Counted from the stretch's first letter, positions 26,917 to 36,769 are shown. The stretch is DNA of 64,000 nt from Paracoccus sp. SMMA_5_TC (GCF_009696685.2 NZ_CP102355.1:897001-961000); one strand, 5' to 3'. Notes: generated by a model not told the origin, from the sequence alone. A program made the numbers and translations.

Positions 26917-27516
26917 ATGGGCCAGGAAAGATATCAGGTTATCGGAACCGGGCGCAGCCGGGCCATGCGGGTGCTGTGGATGCTCGAGGAACTGGGCCAG
27001 CCTTACGAGCATGTGGCCGTGAACCCGCATAGCGAGGGGGTGACCTCGCTCAATCCCGCCGGCAAGGTGCCGGTTCTGGTCGTCGATGGCACCCCGATCA
27101 CCGATTCCACCGCGATCCTGACCTATCTGGCCGATCGCCATGGCGCGCTGACCTATCCGGCGGGAACGCTGGACCGCGCGCGCCAGGACAGCCTGACCCA
27201 GTTCATCCTGGACGAATTCGATGCCGCGCTGTGGCTGGCCGCGCGCCACAGCTTCATCCTGCCCGAGGAAATGCGCCTGGCCGCGATCAAGAACACCCTG
27301 CGCTGGGAGTTCGAGCGCAGTCAGCGCACCCTGGTTCATCGCATGGCCGAGGATGGCTTTCTGATGGGCGAACAGATGACGGTGCCCGACATCATCCTGG
27401 CGCATTGCCTGACCTGGGCGCTGACGGCGCGGTTCCCGATCGTCGAACACCGGCTGACCGAATATCTGGACCGGATGCGCGCCCGTCCGGCCTATCGCCG
27501 CGCCGCAGCCAGATAG
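26917..27516 (+). CDS. Glutathione S-transferase family protein
   Basis: The 199-residue protein has the thioredoxin-like N-domain (to about 78) with the glutathione-binding cis-proline KVPVLVVDG and ITDSTAIL, and an alpha-helical C-domain with the MTVPDIILAHCLTW N-cap motif near 153-166. It may conjugate or reduce electrophiles; the substrate is unknown. The last 25 bp overlap the 3' end of the convergent flavoprotein gene. Confidence 0.87.
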   Translation: MGQERYQVIGTGRSRAMRVLWMLEELGQPYEHVAVNPHSEGVTSLNPAGKVPVLVVDGTPITDSTAILTYLADRHGALTYPAGTLDRARQDSLTQFILDEFDAALWLAARHSFILPEEMRLAAIKNTLRWEFERSQRTLVHRMAEDGFLMGEQMTVPDIILAHCLTWALTARFPIVEHRLTEYLDRMRARPAYRRAAAR

Positions 27517-28697
27517 TCCGCCGCCGCCTGCCCCGCCCGTCGTCCCGAGGCCAGGCAGCCGGTCAGCAGATAGCCGCCGGTGGGTGCCTCCCAATCCAGC
27601 ATCTCGCCCGCGGCAAAGACGCCGGGCAGGGCGCGCAGCCCCAGATCGGCCCCAAGCGCGGCGGCCCGGATGCCACCGGCGGCGGAAATCGCCCGCGCCA
27701 AGCCCATGGGTGCCCCCAGCCGCGGATGCAGCGCCTTGGCCCGCAGCGCCAGGCGCGCGGGGTCGGCCGGCAGCGGGCGGCCCCATTCCATCAGCAGCGC
27801 CGCGCGCAGATCGCAGCCCAGCACCCGCCGCAGCCGGTTGCCGATCGACAGTTTCGCCGGCACCCGCGCCAGCCGCCGCGCCAGTTCGGCGGCCTCAAGA
27901 TCGGGGGCCAGGTCCAGCAGCACCGGGGCGCCGTCGCGGATCGCCGCCGAGAGCTCATAGATGCCACCACCCTCGACCCCGGCGCGGGTGATCACCCATT
28001 CGCCGCGGCTGACCTGCCCGGCCGCCGTCAGCGCCACCCCCTTGACCGCCTGACCGGCAAAGCGGGCCATGACCGGCGACCAGTCGACGTGAAAGCCCAT
28101 ATTGGCGGGGCGAAACGGCGCCAGCGCGACGCCCTGCGCCGCCAGTGCCGCGGTCCAGCCCGCGTCCGCGCCCAGCCCGGGCCAGCTTGCGCCCCCCAGC
28201 GCCAGCACCACCGTTTGCGGGCGCAGCGATTGCAGCCCCTGCGGGGTCTGGAACTGCCATGCCCCATCGCTGCACCCCACCCAGCGCCAGCGCCGGTGCA
28301 GCACCACCCCCTGCCCGTCGAGCCGCGCCAGCCAGGCCCGCAGCAGGGGCGAGGCCTTCATGCCGCGCGGAAACACCCGCCCGGTCGAGCCGCAAAATAG
28401 TTCGATCCCCAGACCGCGGGCCCAGGCCATGACCTCCTCGGGGCCGAAATCGGCCAGACCCAGGTCGATGGGGGTCGGGGCGCCGTCGGTGTGAAACCGG
28501 GCGCGAAAGGCCTGTGCTTCCTCGTCCTTGGTCAGGTTCAACCCCGATTTCCCGGCCATCAGGAACTTGCGCGCCGGGGTCGGCATCGCCTCGGCCAGGG
28601 TGACGCAGGCGCCCTGCCCGGCCAGCACCTCGGCCGCCATCAGCCCGGCCGGACCGGCGCCGATCACCAGCGCCTGCGGCCGGTCGGCGACACTCAT
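27492..28697 (-). CDS. HI0933-family NAD(P)/FAD-dependent oxidoreductase
   Basis: The ATG at 28697 gives 401 residues; the longer open frame upstream is a shadow of holA. The Rossmann motif VIGAGPAGLMAAEVLAG is at 10-26, followed by the family marker KFLMAGKSGLNLT, a LALGGASWPG segment and the C-terminal FAGEMLDWEAPTGGYLL. HI0933/YhiN proteins bind FAD but have no settled reaction. The start overlaps the holA stop by ATGA, making this the last gene of the DUF3576-leuS-lptE-holA run. Confidence 0.88.
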   Translation of the reverse strand: MSVADRPQALVIGAGPAGLMAAEVLAGQGACVTLAEAMPTPARKFLMAGKSGLNLTKDEEAQAFRARFHTDGAPTPIDLGLADFGPEEVMAWARGLGIELFCGSTGRVFPRGMKASPLLRAWLARLDGQGVVLHRRWRWVGCSDGAWQFQTPQGLQSLRPQTVVLALGGASWPGLGADAGWTAALAAQGVALAPFRPANMGFHVDWSPVMARFAGQAVKGVALTAAGQVSRGEWVITRAGVEGGGIYELSAAIRDGAPVLLDLAPDLEAAELARRLARVPAKLSIGNRLRRVLGCDLRAALLMEWGRPLPADPARLALRAKALHPRLGAPMGLARAISAAGGIRAAALGADLGLRALPGVFAAGEMLDWEAPTGGYLLTGCLASGRRAGQAAADYLAAARR

Positions 28698-29722
28698 CGG
28701 CCGCCCCGCGGCATCATGCACAGCCGCAGCAGCATCCGTTCCATCACCGCCATCGCCGGGGCGCGGCTGCTGGAACGCAGTTGCAGGTCGGTCTGGATCA
28801 GCTGATGGATCGCCTCTTCCAGCGCCCGCAGGCCCCAGGACTGCGCCTGGCGCAGCATCCGGTCGCGGCGCGGGCCAAAGACCGGCGGCCGCAGCCGTGC
28901 CAGCCCCGCCCCCGGCCCGCCCGGATCGGCCGAGGCCGCGTGCAGGGCCCGGAAATGGCGCAGCGCGGCGATGCACAGCGTCACCGGCGCGATGCCCTGC
29001 CCTTCGATTCGCCGCATCAGCCCGCCGAAATCGCGGCTGCGACCATCGGCGACGCAATCGATCAGTTCGTCGACTTCGGCCTCGATGGTGGCGGGCGCCA
29101 GGGCGGCGATTTCCTCGGGTGACAGCGGCGCGGGGTCGCCATGCTTGTAAAGCGCGATCTTTTCCACGGTCTGGCGGAAATCGCCCGGGTCCAGCGCCCG
29201 GGACAGCGCCATCAGGTCGCGCATCGCTGCCGGCTGCGGTGGTGCCAGACCGGCCTGATGCAGCCATCTGGTGACCTCGTCCTCGGACGGGGGATCGTCA
29301 TAGATCGGGGCGGTGACGGCGGCGGGATGCGGCTCGAACAGCTTGCGCAGCGCCGAGCCCTTGCCCAGGGCGCCGGCCGCCACCACGATCACCGCATCGC
29401 CCGGCCGCCATTCCGCCAGCGCCATGGCCACCGCCGGCGCCGCCGCATCGGGCGCGTCATCGACCAGCACCACGCGCTGGCCCGGGAAAAAGCCCACTGC
29501 CTTGACCGCATCGACCAGCGCCGCCGGATCCTTGCGCAGATCGGCGCCGGCAATGCGGGTCAGGCGCATGTCGCGTTCGGCATCAGGCCCGGCCAGGGCC
29601 AGGATCGCCTCGGCCCGTTTCAGCGCCACCCGCATCGCGTCCTGGCCATAGATCAGCAGGCCGGGGCGCGCGGGATCGGGGCGCGCCAGATAGCGTCCGA
29701 TCTCGGGCCCCTTCAGAATCAC
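28694..29722 (-). CDS. holA: DNA polymerase III subunit delta
   Basis: The 342-residue protein matches alphaproteobacterial HolA: GLLIYGQDAMRVALKRAEAIL near 22-42, FFPGQRVVLVDDA near 78-90, and a C-terminal helical domain beginning near 210. Delta opens the sliding clamp within the clamp loader. It overlaps lptE by 4 bp, the conserved leuS-lptE-holA arrangement. Confidence 0.93.
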   Translation of the reverse strand: MILKGPEIGRYLARPDPARPGLLIYGQDAMRVALKRAEAILALAGPDAERDMRLTRIAGADLRKDPAALVDAVKAVGFFPGQRVVLVDDAPDAAAPAVAMALAEWRPGDAVIVVAAGALGKGSALRKLFEPHPAAVTAPIYDDPPSEDEVTRWLHQAGLAPPQPAAMRDLMALSRALDPGDFRQTVEKIALYKHGDPAPLSPEEIAALAPATIEAEVDELIDCVADGRSRDFGGLMRRIEGQGIAPVTLCIAALRHFRALHAASADPGGPGAGLARLRPPVFGPRRDRMLRQAQSWGLRALEEAIHQLIQTDLQLRSSSRAPAMAVMERMLLRLCMMPRGGR

Positions 29723-30222
29723 GGCAGCCGGGCCGGGTCGATGGCCAGAAGCCGCGTCACCACCTGATCGGCCAGCATCCGCGCCAGTCGGCCGTGGGCG
29801 TCATATTCGGCCGACATGGTGGCGATGGTGGTGCCGGTGGTGGAATAGGATGTGAAGCTGCTGACCTGGCCGCGGCTGATGTCCCGGCCGCTGGCGATGT
29901 CGCGCAGCACGAAATCGGCGCTGCCGTTCAGCGCATAGCGCGTCGTCACCTCGTCGGGGGTGATCGCCTGCGGCACCACGGCGATGCGCAGCCGGTAATC
30001 CAGCGCATAACGCGGCTGCGTTTCGGGCCCCAGCCGCTCGGCCAGCCGCCCGACAAAGGCGAAATCGTCCGGGGTGCGCGGCTCGGCCAGGCGGATGCGG
30101 CCTGACAGGCGGCTGCCGCTGCCCTGGGGGCCATAGACCGGGCTGAAGCCGCAGCCTGCCAGGGCCACGGCCGCCAGCCCCGCCAATCCCGCCAGCCCTG
30201 CCCTGCGCCTAGACCACGACAT
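29719..30222 (-). CDS. lptE: LPS-assembly lipoprotein LptE
   Basis: The 167-residue protein has a short basic start, a hydrophobic stretch and the lipobox LAGC with C24, then GFSPVYG, the standard opening of mature LptE. It plugs the LptD barrel that inserts lipopolysaccharide into the outer membrane. The low sequence conservation is usual; position between leuS (14-bp overlap) and holA (4-bp overlap) confirms it. Confidence 0.92.
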   Translation of the reverse strand: MSWSRRRAGLAGLAGLAAVALAGCGFSPVYGPQGSGSRLSGRIRLAEPRTPDDFAFVGRLAERLGPETQPRYALDYRLRIAVVPQAITPDEVTTRYALNGSADFVLRDIASGRDISRGQVSSFTSYSTTGTTIATMSAEYDAHGRLARMLADQVVTRLLAIDPARLP

Positions 30223-32743
30223 TGACGATCCGCCCCGGCACCACGATCAGCTTCTTGGGCGCCGCGCCCTCCATGAAGCGGCGGACGGTTTCGTCGGCCA
30301 GCACAAGGGCCTCGATCTGGTCCTTGGGCATGTCCTTGGGCACCTGGATCTCGGCTCGGCGCTTGCCGTTGATCTGGATGGGCAGCACCACGCTGTCGGA
30401 TTCGAGCAGCGCCGGGTCGGCCTTGGGCCAGGGCGCATCGACCACCAGCCCCTGCCCGCCGGTCATGGCCCAGACCTCTTCGGCCAGATGCGGCACCATC
30501 GGCGCCAGCAGCTGGGCCAGGGTGCGCAGCGCCTGCCGACGGCTGTCGCCACCGGCGGGGGATTTGGCGATGGCATTCGTCAATTCGTAAAGCTTGGCCA
30601 CCGCCTTGTTGAAGGCAAAGCCTTCGATGGACTTCGTCACCTCGTCGATGGCGCGATGGGTGGCGCGGACCAGTTCGGGATCGTCGCCGCCTTCGGGGAT
30701 CTCTTCGGCCAGGCGCCAGACCCGCGACAGGAAGCGATGCGCCGCCTCGGCCCCGGCGGCGGTCCATTCGACGTCGCGTTCGGGGGGGCTGTCCGACAGC
30801 ATGAACCAGCGCGCGGTATCGGCGCCGAAACGGGCGACGATATTGACCGGATCGACCACGTTCTTCTTTGATTTCGACATCTTGGCCGAAGGGATCACCT
30901 CGACCGGGGTGCCGTCTGCCAGCCGGCCGTCGCGCACCTCCTCGGGCAGGTGATAGACCGGGCGGCCGCGATCGTCGCGGGTCATGTAGATTTCATGGGT
31001 GACCATGCCCTGGGTGAACAGCGCATCGAAAGGCTCGCTGGCGCTGGCCGGCAGGTGGCCGGTCCGGACCATGGCCCGGGCAAAGAAGCGCGAATAGAGC
31101 AGGTGCAGGATCGCATGTTCGATACCTCCGATATACTGGTCGACATTCATCCAGTAATCGGCATCGGCCCGGTCGGTCGGGGTCGCGGCATGCGGGCTGG
31201 TAAAGCGCGCGTAATACCAGGACGAATCGACGAAGGTGTCCATGGTGTCGGTTTCGCGCCGGGCGGCGGCGCCGCATTTCGGGCATTGGGTGTCGCGCCA
31301 GGTCGGATGGCGATCCAGCGGGTTGCCGGGCGCGTCAAAGCTGACATCCTGCGGCAGCAGCACCGGCAGGTTTTCCTTGCGTTCGGGCACGGTGCCGCAG
31401 CTCTCGCAATGCACCACCGGGATCGGGCAGCCCCAATAGCGCTGGCGCGAAATGCCCCAGTCGCGCAGGCGGAAGCGGGTCACGCCCTGGCCGTAGCCAT
31501 TCGCCTCGGCATGGGCGATGGCGGCATCGACAGCGGCCTCGCCGGTCTGGTCGCGCGCCCCGGCAAAGCCGCGCACATAGGTGACGGTTTCGGATTTCGG
31601 CGGCACGAAGGGGGCCTGGGCGACCAGCGCGTCCGCCTGGGCCTGATCCATGCCGGGCTGGCCGAATGTGGCGCGGATGGGCAGGCCGTATTTGCTGGCG
31701 AATTCGTGGTCGCGTTCGTCATGCGCGGGGCTGCCGAAAATGGCGCCGGTGCCATAATCCATCAACACGAAATTGGCGATCCAGACCGGCAGGTGCCAAT
31801 CCCTGTCCAGCGGGTGGCGCACCTTGAGCCCGGTGTCGAAACCCAGCTTGGGTGCGGTCTCGATCGCCTCTTCGGTGGTGCCGATCCGGCGGCATTCCTC
31901 GACAAAGCGGGCGATGTCGGGATCGACGGCGGCGCGCGCCCGGACCAGCGGATGATCAGGCGACAGCGCCACGAAACTCGCCCCCATCAAGGTATCGGGG
32001 CGGGTGGTATAGACCTCGATCCGGGGGAAATCGGGCAGGTCCACGGTCTCGAAGCGGAATTGCAGCCCGCGCGACTTGCCGATCCAGTTGGCCTGCATCA
32101 GCCGCACCTTTTCCGGCCAGCCGGTCAGCCCGTCCAGCGCCGCCAGCAATTCGTCGCTGTAATCGCTGATGCGGAAGAACCATTGCGTCAGTTCCCGCCG
32201 TTCGACCGTCGCACCCGAACGCCAGCCCTTGCCGTCGATGACCTGTTCATTGGCCAGCACGGTCATGTCGACCGGATCCCAGTTCACCTGCGCCGATTTG
32301 CGCGTGACCAGCCCGGCTTCGAGCATGTCGAGAAACAGCGCCTGTTGCCGGGCGACGTAATCATCGTCGCAGGTGGCGAATTCGCGGCTCCAGTCGATGG
32401 ACAGGCCCAGCGGCTTCAGCTGATCGCGCATGGTGGCGATATTGGCATAGGTCCAGTCGCGCGGGTGGCCGCCCTGTTCCATCGCGGCGTTCTCGGCCGG
32501 CATGCCGAAGGCGTCCCAGCCCATCGGATGCAGCACACTGAATCCTTGCGCGCGCTTGAACCGCGCCACCACGTCGCCCATGGTATAATTGCGCACGTGG
32601 CCCATATGGATGCGCCCCGAGGGATAGGGGAACATTTCCAGCACGTAATACTTGGGCCGTTCGTCCCGCCGGGCCAGGAAGGTGCCGGCGTCGTCCCACG
32701 CCTTTTGCCAGCGCGCTTCGCTGATTGCGGGATCATAGGGCAT
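30209..32743 (-). CDS. leuS: Leucyl-tRNA synthetase
   Basis: The 844-residue class I synthetase has the HIGH-type HMGH in [15 protein letters not shown] near 38-52, a CP1 editing domain, paired zinc-type cysteines (CESCG and CPKCG) and KMSKS in [11 protein letters not shown] near 620. It charges tRNA-Leu. An in-frame ATG at 32743 with GGAGG upstream is the start. It follows the DUF3576 lipoprotein gene by 66 bp and overlaps lptE by 14 bp. Confidence 0.98.
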   Translation of the reverse strand: MPYDPAISEARWQKAWDDAGTFLARRDERPKYYVLEMFPYPSGRIHMGHVRNYTMGDVVARFKRAQGFSVLHPMGWDAFGMPAENAAMEQGGHPRDWTYANIATMRDQLKPLGLSIDWSREFATCDDDYVARQQALFLDMLEAGLVTRKSAQVNWDPVDMTVLANEQVIDGKGWRSGATVERRELTQWFFRISDYSDELLAALDGLTGWPEKVRLMQANWIGKSRGLQFRFETVDLPDFPRIEVYTTRPDTLMGASFVALSPDHPLVRARAAVDPDIARFVEECRRIGTTEEAIETAPKLGFDTGLKVRHPLDRDWHLPVWIANFVLMDYGTGAIFGSPAHDERDHEFASKYGLPIRATFGQPGMDQAQADALVAQAPFVPPKSETVTYVRGFAGARDQTGEAAVDAAIAHAEANGYGQGVTRFRLRDWGISRQRYWGCPIPVVHCESCGTVPERKENLPVLLPQDVSFDAPGNPLDRHPTWRDTQCPKCGAAARRETDTMDTFVDSSWYYARFTSPHAATPTDRADADYWMNVDQYIGGIEHAILHLLYSRFFARAMVRTGHLPASASEPFDALFTQGMVTHEIYMTRDDRGRPVYHLPEEVRDGRLADGTPVEVIPSAKMSKSKKNVVDPVNIVARFGADTARWFMLSDSPPERDVEWTAAGAEAAHRFLSRVWRLAEEIPEGGDDPELVRATHRAIDEVTKSIEGFAFNKAVAKLYELTNAIAKSPAGGDSRRQALRTLAQLLAPMVPHLAEEVWAMTGGQGLVVDAPWPKADPALLESDSVVLPIQINGKRRAEIQVPKDMPKDQIEALVLADETVRRFMEGAAPKKLIVVPGRIVNVVV

Positions 32744-32809
32744 GGAAACCTCCGGGCATCAGATTGCCCGCCGGGTATTATCCCTTGCCGCGCGGCAGGT
32801 CCAGCAGGC

Positions 32810-33304
32810 TTAAAGCTTTGCGTCACGCACCCGTAGCTGTCGGGCGCGGGTCAGGATCGCGTCCTCCACCGCACGAACGGTGTCGGGCGCGACCGCTGCG
32901 CCCCCGGCCCCCTGCAGCGACAGTTTCAGCGCCCGCGCGTCCATCGACGGGTCGGTGATCATGACCGTGGCGCGATAGGCGCGGCCGCCGCCCGGGGGCG
33001 TGCCATAGCCGGTGACGATCACCCCGGTGAAGGGATCGATCGACTGGATCGGCAGGAAGTTCAGCACCTCGAGGCTGGCGTTCCACAGATATTTGTTGAC
33101 CGCCACGGTATCGTTGGGATTGCGGCGATTCGCGAACAGATCCCAGATGGTGGATTGCCGCTCCTGCGGCGCCTGGGCGGCATTGCCGTTGCCGCCGGGG
33201 CGCGACGTGGCCGAACCGACCGAGCCAGCCCCCCCGCCCGAACAGGCGGCAACCCCCGCCAGGATCAGCAGGGTAGCGGTCAGCCGTGCGGCGCGTCTGG
33301 TCAT
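32810..33304 (-). CDS. DUF3576-family lipoprotein
   Basis: The ATG at 33304, following GGGGGG, gives 164 residues with lipobox VAAC (C21) and a Gly/Ala-rich spacer; the open frame upstream has no signal sequence logic. The mature part contains STIWDLFANRRNPNDTVAVNKYLW and VTGYGTPPGGGRAYRATV (cited as short blocks), characteristic of DUF3576, which is consistently found ahead of leuS in alphaproteobacteria. Function is unknown; an envelope role linked to lptE is plausible. Confidence 0.85.
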   Translation of the reverse strand: MTRRAARLTATLLILAGVAACSGGGAGSVGSATSRPGGNGNAAQAPQERQSTIWDLFANRRNPNDTVAVNKYLWNASLEVLNFLPIQSIDPFTGVIVTGYGTPPGGGRAYRATVMITDPSMDARALKLSLQGAGGAAVAPDTVRAVEDAILTRARQLRVRDAKL

Positions 33305-33608
33305 GTCATGTCCCCCCGGAACCATGTTGCGCGAGCCATAGCCCATCTTGCCCCCTTGCGACAAGAGAGGCCGCGGATATTGACCACCAAGGCCGCCCCG
33401 CTCACGCGCGCGCAGGTCAGTAGCGACGGGCGAACGCCGGGAAAATCCAGACTGTGCAACGCACTGTGGCCCATGTGCATCACCGCGCTGGGGAAAGGGC
33501 TCGCCTTTCCGTGATTTCGTTGCAATGCCGCGGCTAAAGCGCGACACAACGGTCATACCCCGGGTGGTTCTCTGTCTGGGGCACACGAGAGAGACAAGAG
33601 GGAAAACC
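33305..33608. other. Divergent intergenic region between DUF3576 and the porin gene
   Basis: This 304-bp gap has no credible gene. It must hold promoters for both divergent units. A hairpin GGAAAGG/CCTTTCC (33492-33498 and 33504-33510, 5-nt loop) lies about 100 nt ahead of the porin ATG and could be a leader structure. The last 30 bases are purine-rich (ACGAGAGAGACAAGAGGG), a likely translation-enhancing leader for a highly expressed gene. I see no clear -10/-35. Confidence 0.4.
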
Positions 33609-34574
33609 ATGAAAAAGGTTCTTTTCGCCACCACCGCGCTGGTGATGACCGCCGGTGCTGCCGCTGCCGAGGTTGCCGTGTCCGGCACCGGCCGCATGGG
33701 TGTGATCTATGACGGCGACGACATGCAGTTCTCGAGCCGTGCTCGCGTCATCTTCACGCTGACCGGGGAATCGGATGCCGGCCTGTCGTTCGGCGGTGAA
33801 TTCCGCGCCGACAACGCGGGCAACGCCAACCAGGGCATCGGCGGCCACGTCTATGTGTCGGGCACCTACGGCAAGCTGTCGATGGGCGACGTTGCCTCGG
33901 CTTCGGAAGAGGCGATCGGCGACCTGTATTCGGTCGGCTACACCGACACCACCTTCGCCGGCGACGTCGAAGAAATCAGCTACCTGACCGCCGACGGTGA
34001 AAACCTCGACCAGGGCCCGAACGCCCTGTACGAATACACCATGGACCAGATCTCGATCTACGCGTCGATGTCGGACGGTTCGGACAACGTGAAATGCGGC
34101 CTGGGCGCCATCGTCGGCACCGATCCGGTCTGCGACGTCGAAGGCGATGACATCGATTCCGACGTGGCCTACTCGCTGGCGGCGAAATACAGCGCCGACA
34201 ACTTCTCGGCCGGTCTGGGCTATGCCAAGCAGGGCGACGCTTCGGAAATCGTGCTGGGCGGCGAAGGCAAGTTCAACAACTTCGCTGTGAAGGGTATCTT
34301 CGCCAAGTACGACGACCGCTTCATCGACGATCTGGAGTTCAAGCACACCGTTGGCGTCTCGGCCTCGTATCAGGCTGATGCGATCCTGGTGAAGGGCTTC
34401 TTCCGTCAGGACAAGTGGACCGAAGTGGCCACCGGCGACACCATGAAAATGGACTCGTGGGGCATCGGCGCCGACTACGACCTGGGCGGCGGCGCTGTCC
34501 TGGCCGGCGGCATCGTCGACAGCGACTACCTGAACGACACCGTTGCCGACCTGGGCGTGAAGTTCAAGTTCTGA
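33609..34574 (+). CDS. Outer-membrane general porin
   Basis: The ATG at 33609 gives 321 residues with a signal peptide MKKVLFATTALVMTAGAAAA and a mature start EVAVSGTGRMGV. Alternating beta strands, an acidic composition and a C-terminal VKFKF ending in Phe (the BAM signal) are those of Rhodobacter/Paracoccus porins, which form 16-stranded trimeric pores for small solutes. Two cysteines (CGLG and VCDV) in one loop could form a disulfide. Its codon choice is strongly biased, as in very highly expressed genes. An intrinsic terminator follows. Confidence 0.93.
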   Translation: MKKVLFATTALVMTAGAAAAEVAVSGTGRMGVIYDGDDMQFSSRARVIFTLTGESDAGLSFGGEFRADNAGNANQGIGGHVYVSGTYGKLSMGDVASASEEAIGDLYSVGYTDTTFAGDVEEISYLTADGENLDQGPNALYEYTMDQISIYASMSDGSDNVKCGLGAIVGTDPVCDVEGDDIDSDVAYSLAAKYSADNFSAGLGYAKQGDASEIVLGGEGKFNNFAVKGIFAKYDDRFIDDLEFKHTVGVSASYQADAILVKGFFRQDKWTEVATGDTMKMDSWGIGADYDLGGGAVLAGGIVDSDYLNDTVADLGVKFKF

Positions 34575-34595
34575 TCCTTCGGGACAGCAACGATC

Positions 34596-34626
34596 AGAGC
34601 GGGCCTTGCGCCCGCTCTTTTCTTTT
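34596..34626 (+). terminator. Intrinsic terminator of the porin gene
   Basis: AGAGCGGGC (34596-34604) pairs with GCCCGCTCT (34610-34618) around a 5-nt loop and is followed by TTTCTTTT. It is a textbook factor-independent terminator 22 bp after the stop and just ahead of yggS. Confidence 0.88.
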
Positions 34627-34641
34627 GGGATTCATCGGCGC

Positions 34642-35310
34642 ATGGGACTGGATGACATCAGGGGCCGCATCGACGCGGCCGCCACCGCGGCCGGGCGCAG
34701 CCCCGGCGATGTGACCTTGATCGCGGTCAGCAAGGTGCAGCCGCCCGCGCGCGTGCAGGCCGTGCTGGCGGCGGGGCATCGCGTCTTCGGCGAAAACTAT
34801 GTGCAGGAGGCGGCCGGAAAATGGCCGCAATGGCGCCAGGACTTTCCCGGGGTCGAACTGCACATGATCGGGCCGTTGCAAAGCAACAAGCTGCGTCAGG
34901 CGCTGGAGCTTTTCGACGCGATCCACAGCCTCGACCGGCCGTCGCTGGCGCAGAAGCTGGCGCGTCAGGTGCAGGCGCGGGGACGTTGCCCGCAGCTGTT
35001 CGTGCAGATCAACACCGGCGCCGAACCGCAAAAGGCCGGGGTGCTGCCCGCCGAGGCGGACCGCTTTCTGTCCGAATGTCGGGCAATGGACCTTGCCCTG
35101 GCCGGATTGATGTGCATTCCGCCCGAGGATCAGCCGCCGCAGGAACACTTCCGTTTGCTGGCGCAGATCGCACATCAGAACGGCCTGTCGGGCCTGTCGA
35201 TGGGCATGAGTGCGGATTTCGAGGTCGCGATCGCCCTGGGGGCCACGCATGTAAGGATCGGCAGCGCCATCTTTGGCCAGCGCAGCTACGGGGATGGGTC
35301 TGCCGGCTGA
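34642..35310 (+). CDS. YggS/PLPBP family PLP-homeostasis protein
   Basis: The ATG at 34642 gives 222 residues. The PLP lysine is in TLIAVSKVQPP near 36, and the family blocks FGENYVQEAAGK, HMIGPLQSNK, FVQINTG and LSMGMSADFEVAI are all present. These single-domain TIM barrels bind PLP but do not catalyse a known reaction; they balance PLP and amino-acid pools. It starts only 16 bp beyond the porin terminator, so it needs its own promoter or read-through. Confidence 0.93.
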   Translation: MGLDDIRGRIDAAATAAGRSPGDVTLIAVSKVQPPARVQAVLAAGHRVFGENYVQEAAGKWPQWRQDFPGVELHMIGPLQSNKLRQALELFDAIHSLDRPSLAQKLARQVQARGRCPQLFVQINTGAEPQKAGVLPAEADRFLSECRAMDLALAGLMCIPPEDQPPQEHFRLLAQIAHQNGLSGLSMGMSADFEVAIALGATHVRIGSAIFGQRSYGDGSAG

Positions 35311-35340
35311 CCGGCTTTGCGCTGCATTTGTCCTTTTTTG

Positions 35341-35355
35341 TTAACGCTTTCTTCA
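35341..35355 (+). promoter_or_regulatory. Near-perfect CtrA box ahead of the RTX gene
   Basis: TTAACGCTTTCTTCA matches TTAA-N7-TTAA with one change (TTCA). It sits 75 bp before the RTX ATG, with TATAGT (35391-35396) downstream, the same -10-like hexamer seen after the perfect box at 18111. Confidence 0.42.
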
Positions 35356-35429
35356 TGGGCTGCATATCGGCCTTGCCAGATGCGCGCTATAGTTGCGGCA
35401 GGGTTGGTTGATTCGTAACGGGTGCTGCA

Positions 35430-36332
35430 ATGTTGTTGCTGGGCAGTCTGATCAGTTTGCTGTTCGTGGGCCTGGCGATAGATGCGACCGCCACGACGCG
35501 CAGCCCCGAGGACGATCCCGACGAACCCGAACCGCCGCCCGAGCCCGAACCGGGGCCCGAGGATCTGGATATCGAAGGCACCGAGGGCGATGACTGGTTG
35601 GCCGGCGGCGACGGGGACGATCGGCTGATCGGCGACGCGGGAAATGACGATCTGCACGGCGGGCTGGGCGGCGACACGCTGCTGGGCGGCGATGGCAGCG
35701 ACTGGCTTTATGGCGACGATGATTATGGCCCGGGGGGCGACGATTTCCTGGCCGGGGGCGCGGGTGCCGATTCCATGGCCGGGCAGGGCGGAAACGACAC
35801 GCTGCATGGGGGCGCCGGCGATGACACCATGCTGGGGGGCGAAGGCGACGATCTGCTGACCGGAGGCTCTGGCAACGACTGGCTGATGGGAAATGCCGGC
35901 AATGACACGCTGATCGCCGGATCGGGCGAGGATGACCTTGACGGCGGCGATGGCGACGATCTGCTGATCGGCGGCGCCAGCCCGGATCGCGCCTGGCTGC
36001 ACGGGGGCGCCGGCAAAGACACCTTGATGCCTGGACCGGGCGATTTCGCCGAAGGCGGAGAGGGCGAGGATCTGTTCGTCCTGGGCCCGACCGATCCTGC
36101 GCTTGCGCTTCCTGCCGATCATGTCCCGGTGATTTCCGGCTTCGATCCGGTCGAGGACCGGCTGGAACTGCGCTATCACGATGATGGACAGGGCACCGCG
36201 CCACAGTTGTCGCTGGAAAGCGATGACGAAGGCGCGGTCATTGTGCGGCTGGACGGGCTGGCGGTGGTGCGGGTGCTGGGCGGGGCAGGCCTGCGCAGCG
36301 CCGATATCGCCCTGGTGCCGGTTTCGCGCTGA
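35430..36332 (+). CDS. Membrane-anchored RTX calcium-binding protein
   Basis: The 300-residue acidic protein has an N-terminal hydrophobic helix (1-19), an Asp/Glu/Pro linker (26-45), then about ten GGxGxDxLx calcium-binding nonapeptides between about 50 and 185 (for example GGDGDDRLIGDAGNDDLHG). The C-terminal third (ISGFDPVEDRLELRYHDD) resembles the serralysin-type C-terminal domain that carries type I secretion signals. Such repeats fold into beta-rolls on binding calcium outside the cell. The N-terminal helix is unusual for a type I substrate. Role unknown; a CtrA-like box precedes it. Confidence 0.82.
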   Translation: MLLLGSLISLLFVGLAIDATATTRSPEDDPDEPEPPPEPEPGPEDLDIEGTEGDDWLAGGDGDDRLIGDAGNDDLHGGLGGDTLLGGDGSDWLYGDDDYGPGGDDFLAGGAGADSMAGQGGNDTLHGGAGDDTMLGGEGDDLLTGGSGNDWLMGNAGNDTLIAGSGEDDLDGGDGDDLLIGGASPDRAWLHGGAGKDTLMPGPGDFAEGGEGEDLFVLGPTDPALALPADHVPVISGFDPVEDRLELRYHDDGQGTAPQLSLESDDEGAVIVRLDGLAVVRVLGGAGLRSADIALVPVSR

Positions 36333-36478
36333 GAGTGGCAAAAACTGCTTTCGCTGACGAGGATTTTCGCCTATACGCGCGCATCCGCCCGGCTTCTGCT
36401 GCGGCGGTATCTCCATGGGCCTGTGCTGGACGACATCCCGGCCTGTGCCATAACCCATTGTTCTGAAAGGAGCCCCCG

Positions 36479-36748
36479 ATGTCGATTACCGTCGAGGAAA
36501 AGAATCGCGTGATGACCGAATTCGCCACCAAGAAAGGCGATACCGGTTCGCCCGAGGTGCAGGTTGCCATCCTGTCCTCGCGCATCGCCACGCTGACCGA
36601 GCATTTCAAGACGCACAAGAAGGACAACCACTCGCGTCGTGGCCTGCTGAAACTGGTCGCGCAGCGCCGCAAGCTGCTGGACTATCTGAAGCGCAAGGAC
36701 GAAGCCCGCTATACCGATCTGATCGGCAAGCTTGGCCTGCGCCGCTGA
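36479..36748 (+). CDS. rpsO: 30S ribosomal protein S15
   Basis: The 89-residue protein is S15, with the family start [28 protein letters not shown] (described in parts: [13 protein letters not shown]), [12 protein letters not shown] near 43-54 and the C-terminal LIGKLGLRR. It binds the central domain of 16S rRNA. AAAGGAG precedes the ATG. A 146-bp upstream gap leaves room for an S15-responsive leader; TTTCGC and TATACG (17 nt apart, around 36350-36379) are a weak promoter candidate. Unlike most bacteria, pnp does not follow immediately. Confidence 0.98.
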   Translation: MSITVEEKNRVMTEFATKKGDTGSPEVQVAILSSRIATLTEHFKTHKKDNHSRRGLLKLVAQRRKLLDYLKRKDEARYTDLIGKLGLRR

Positions 36749-36769
36749 TCGCAGCCTGAATCGATCCTG

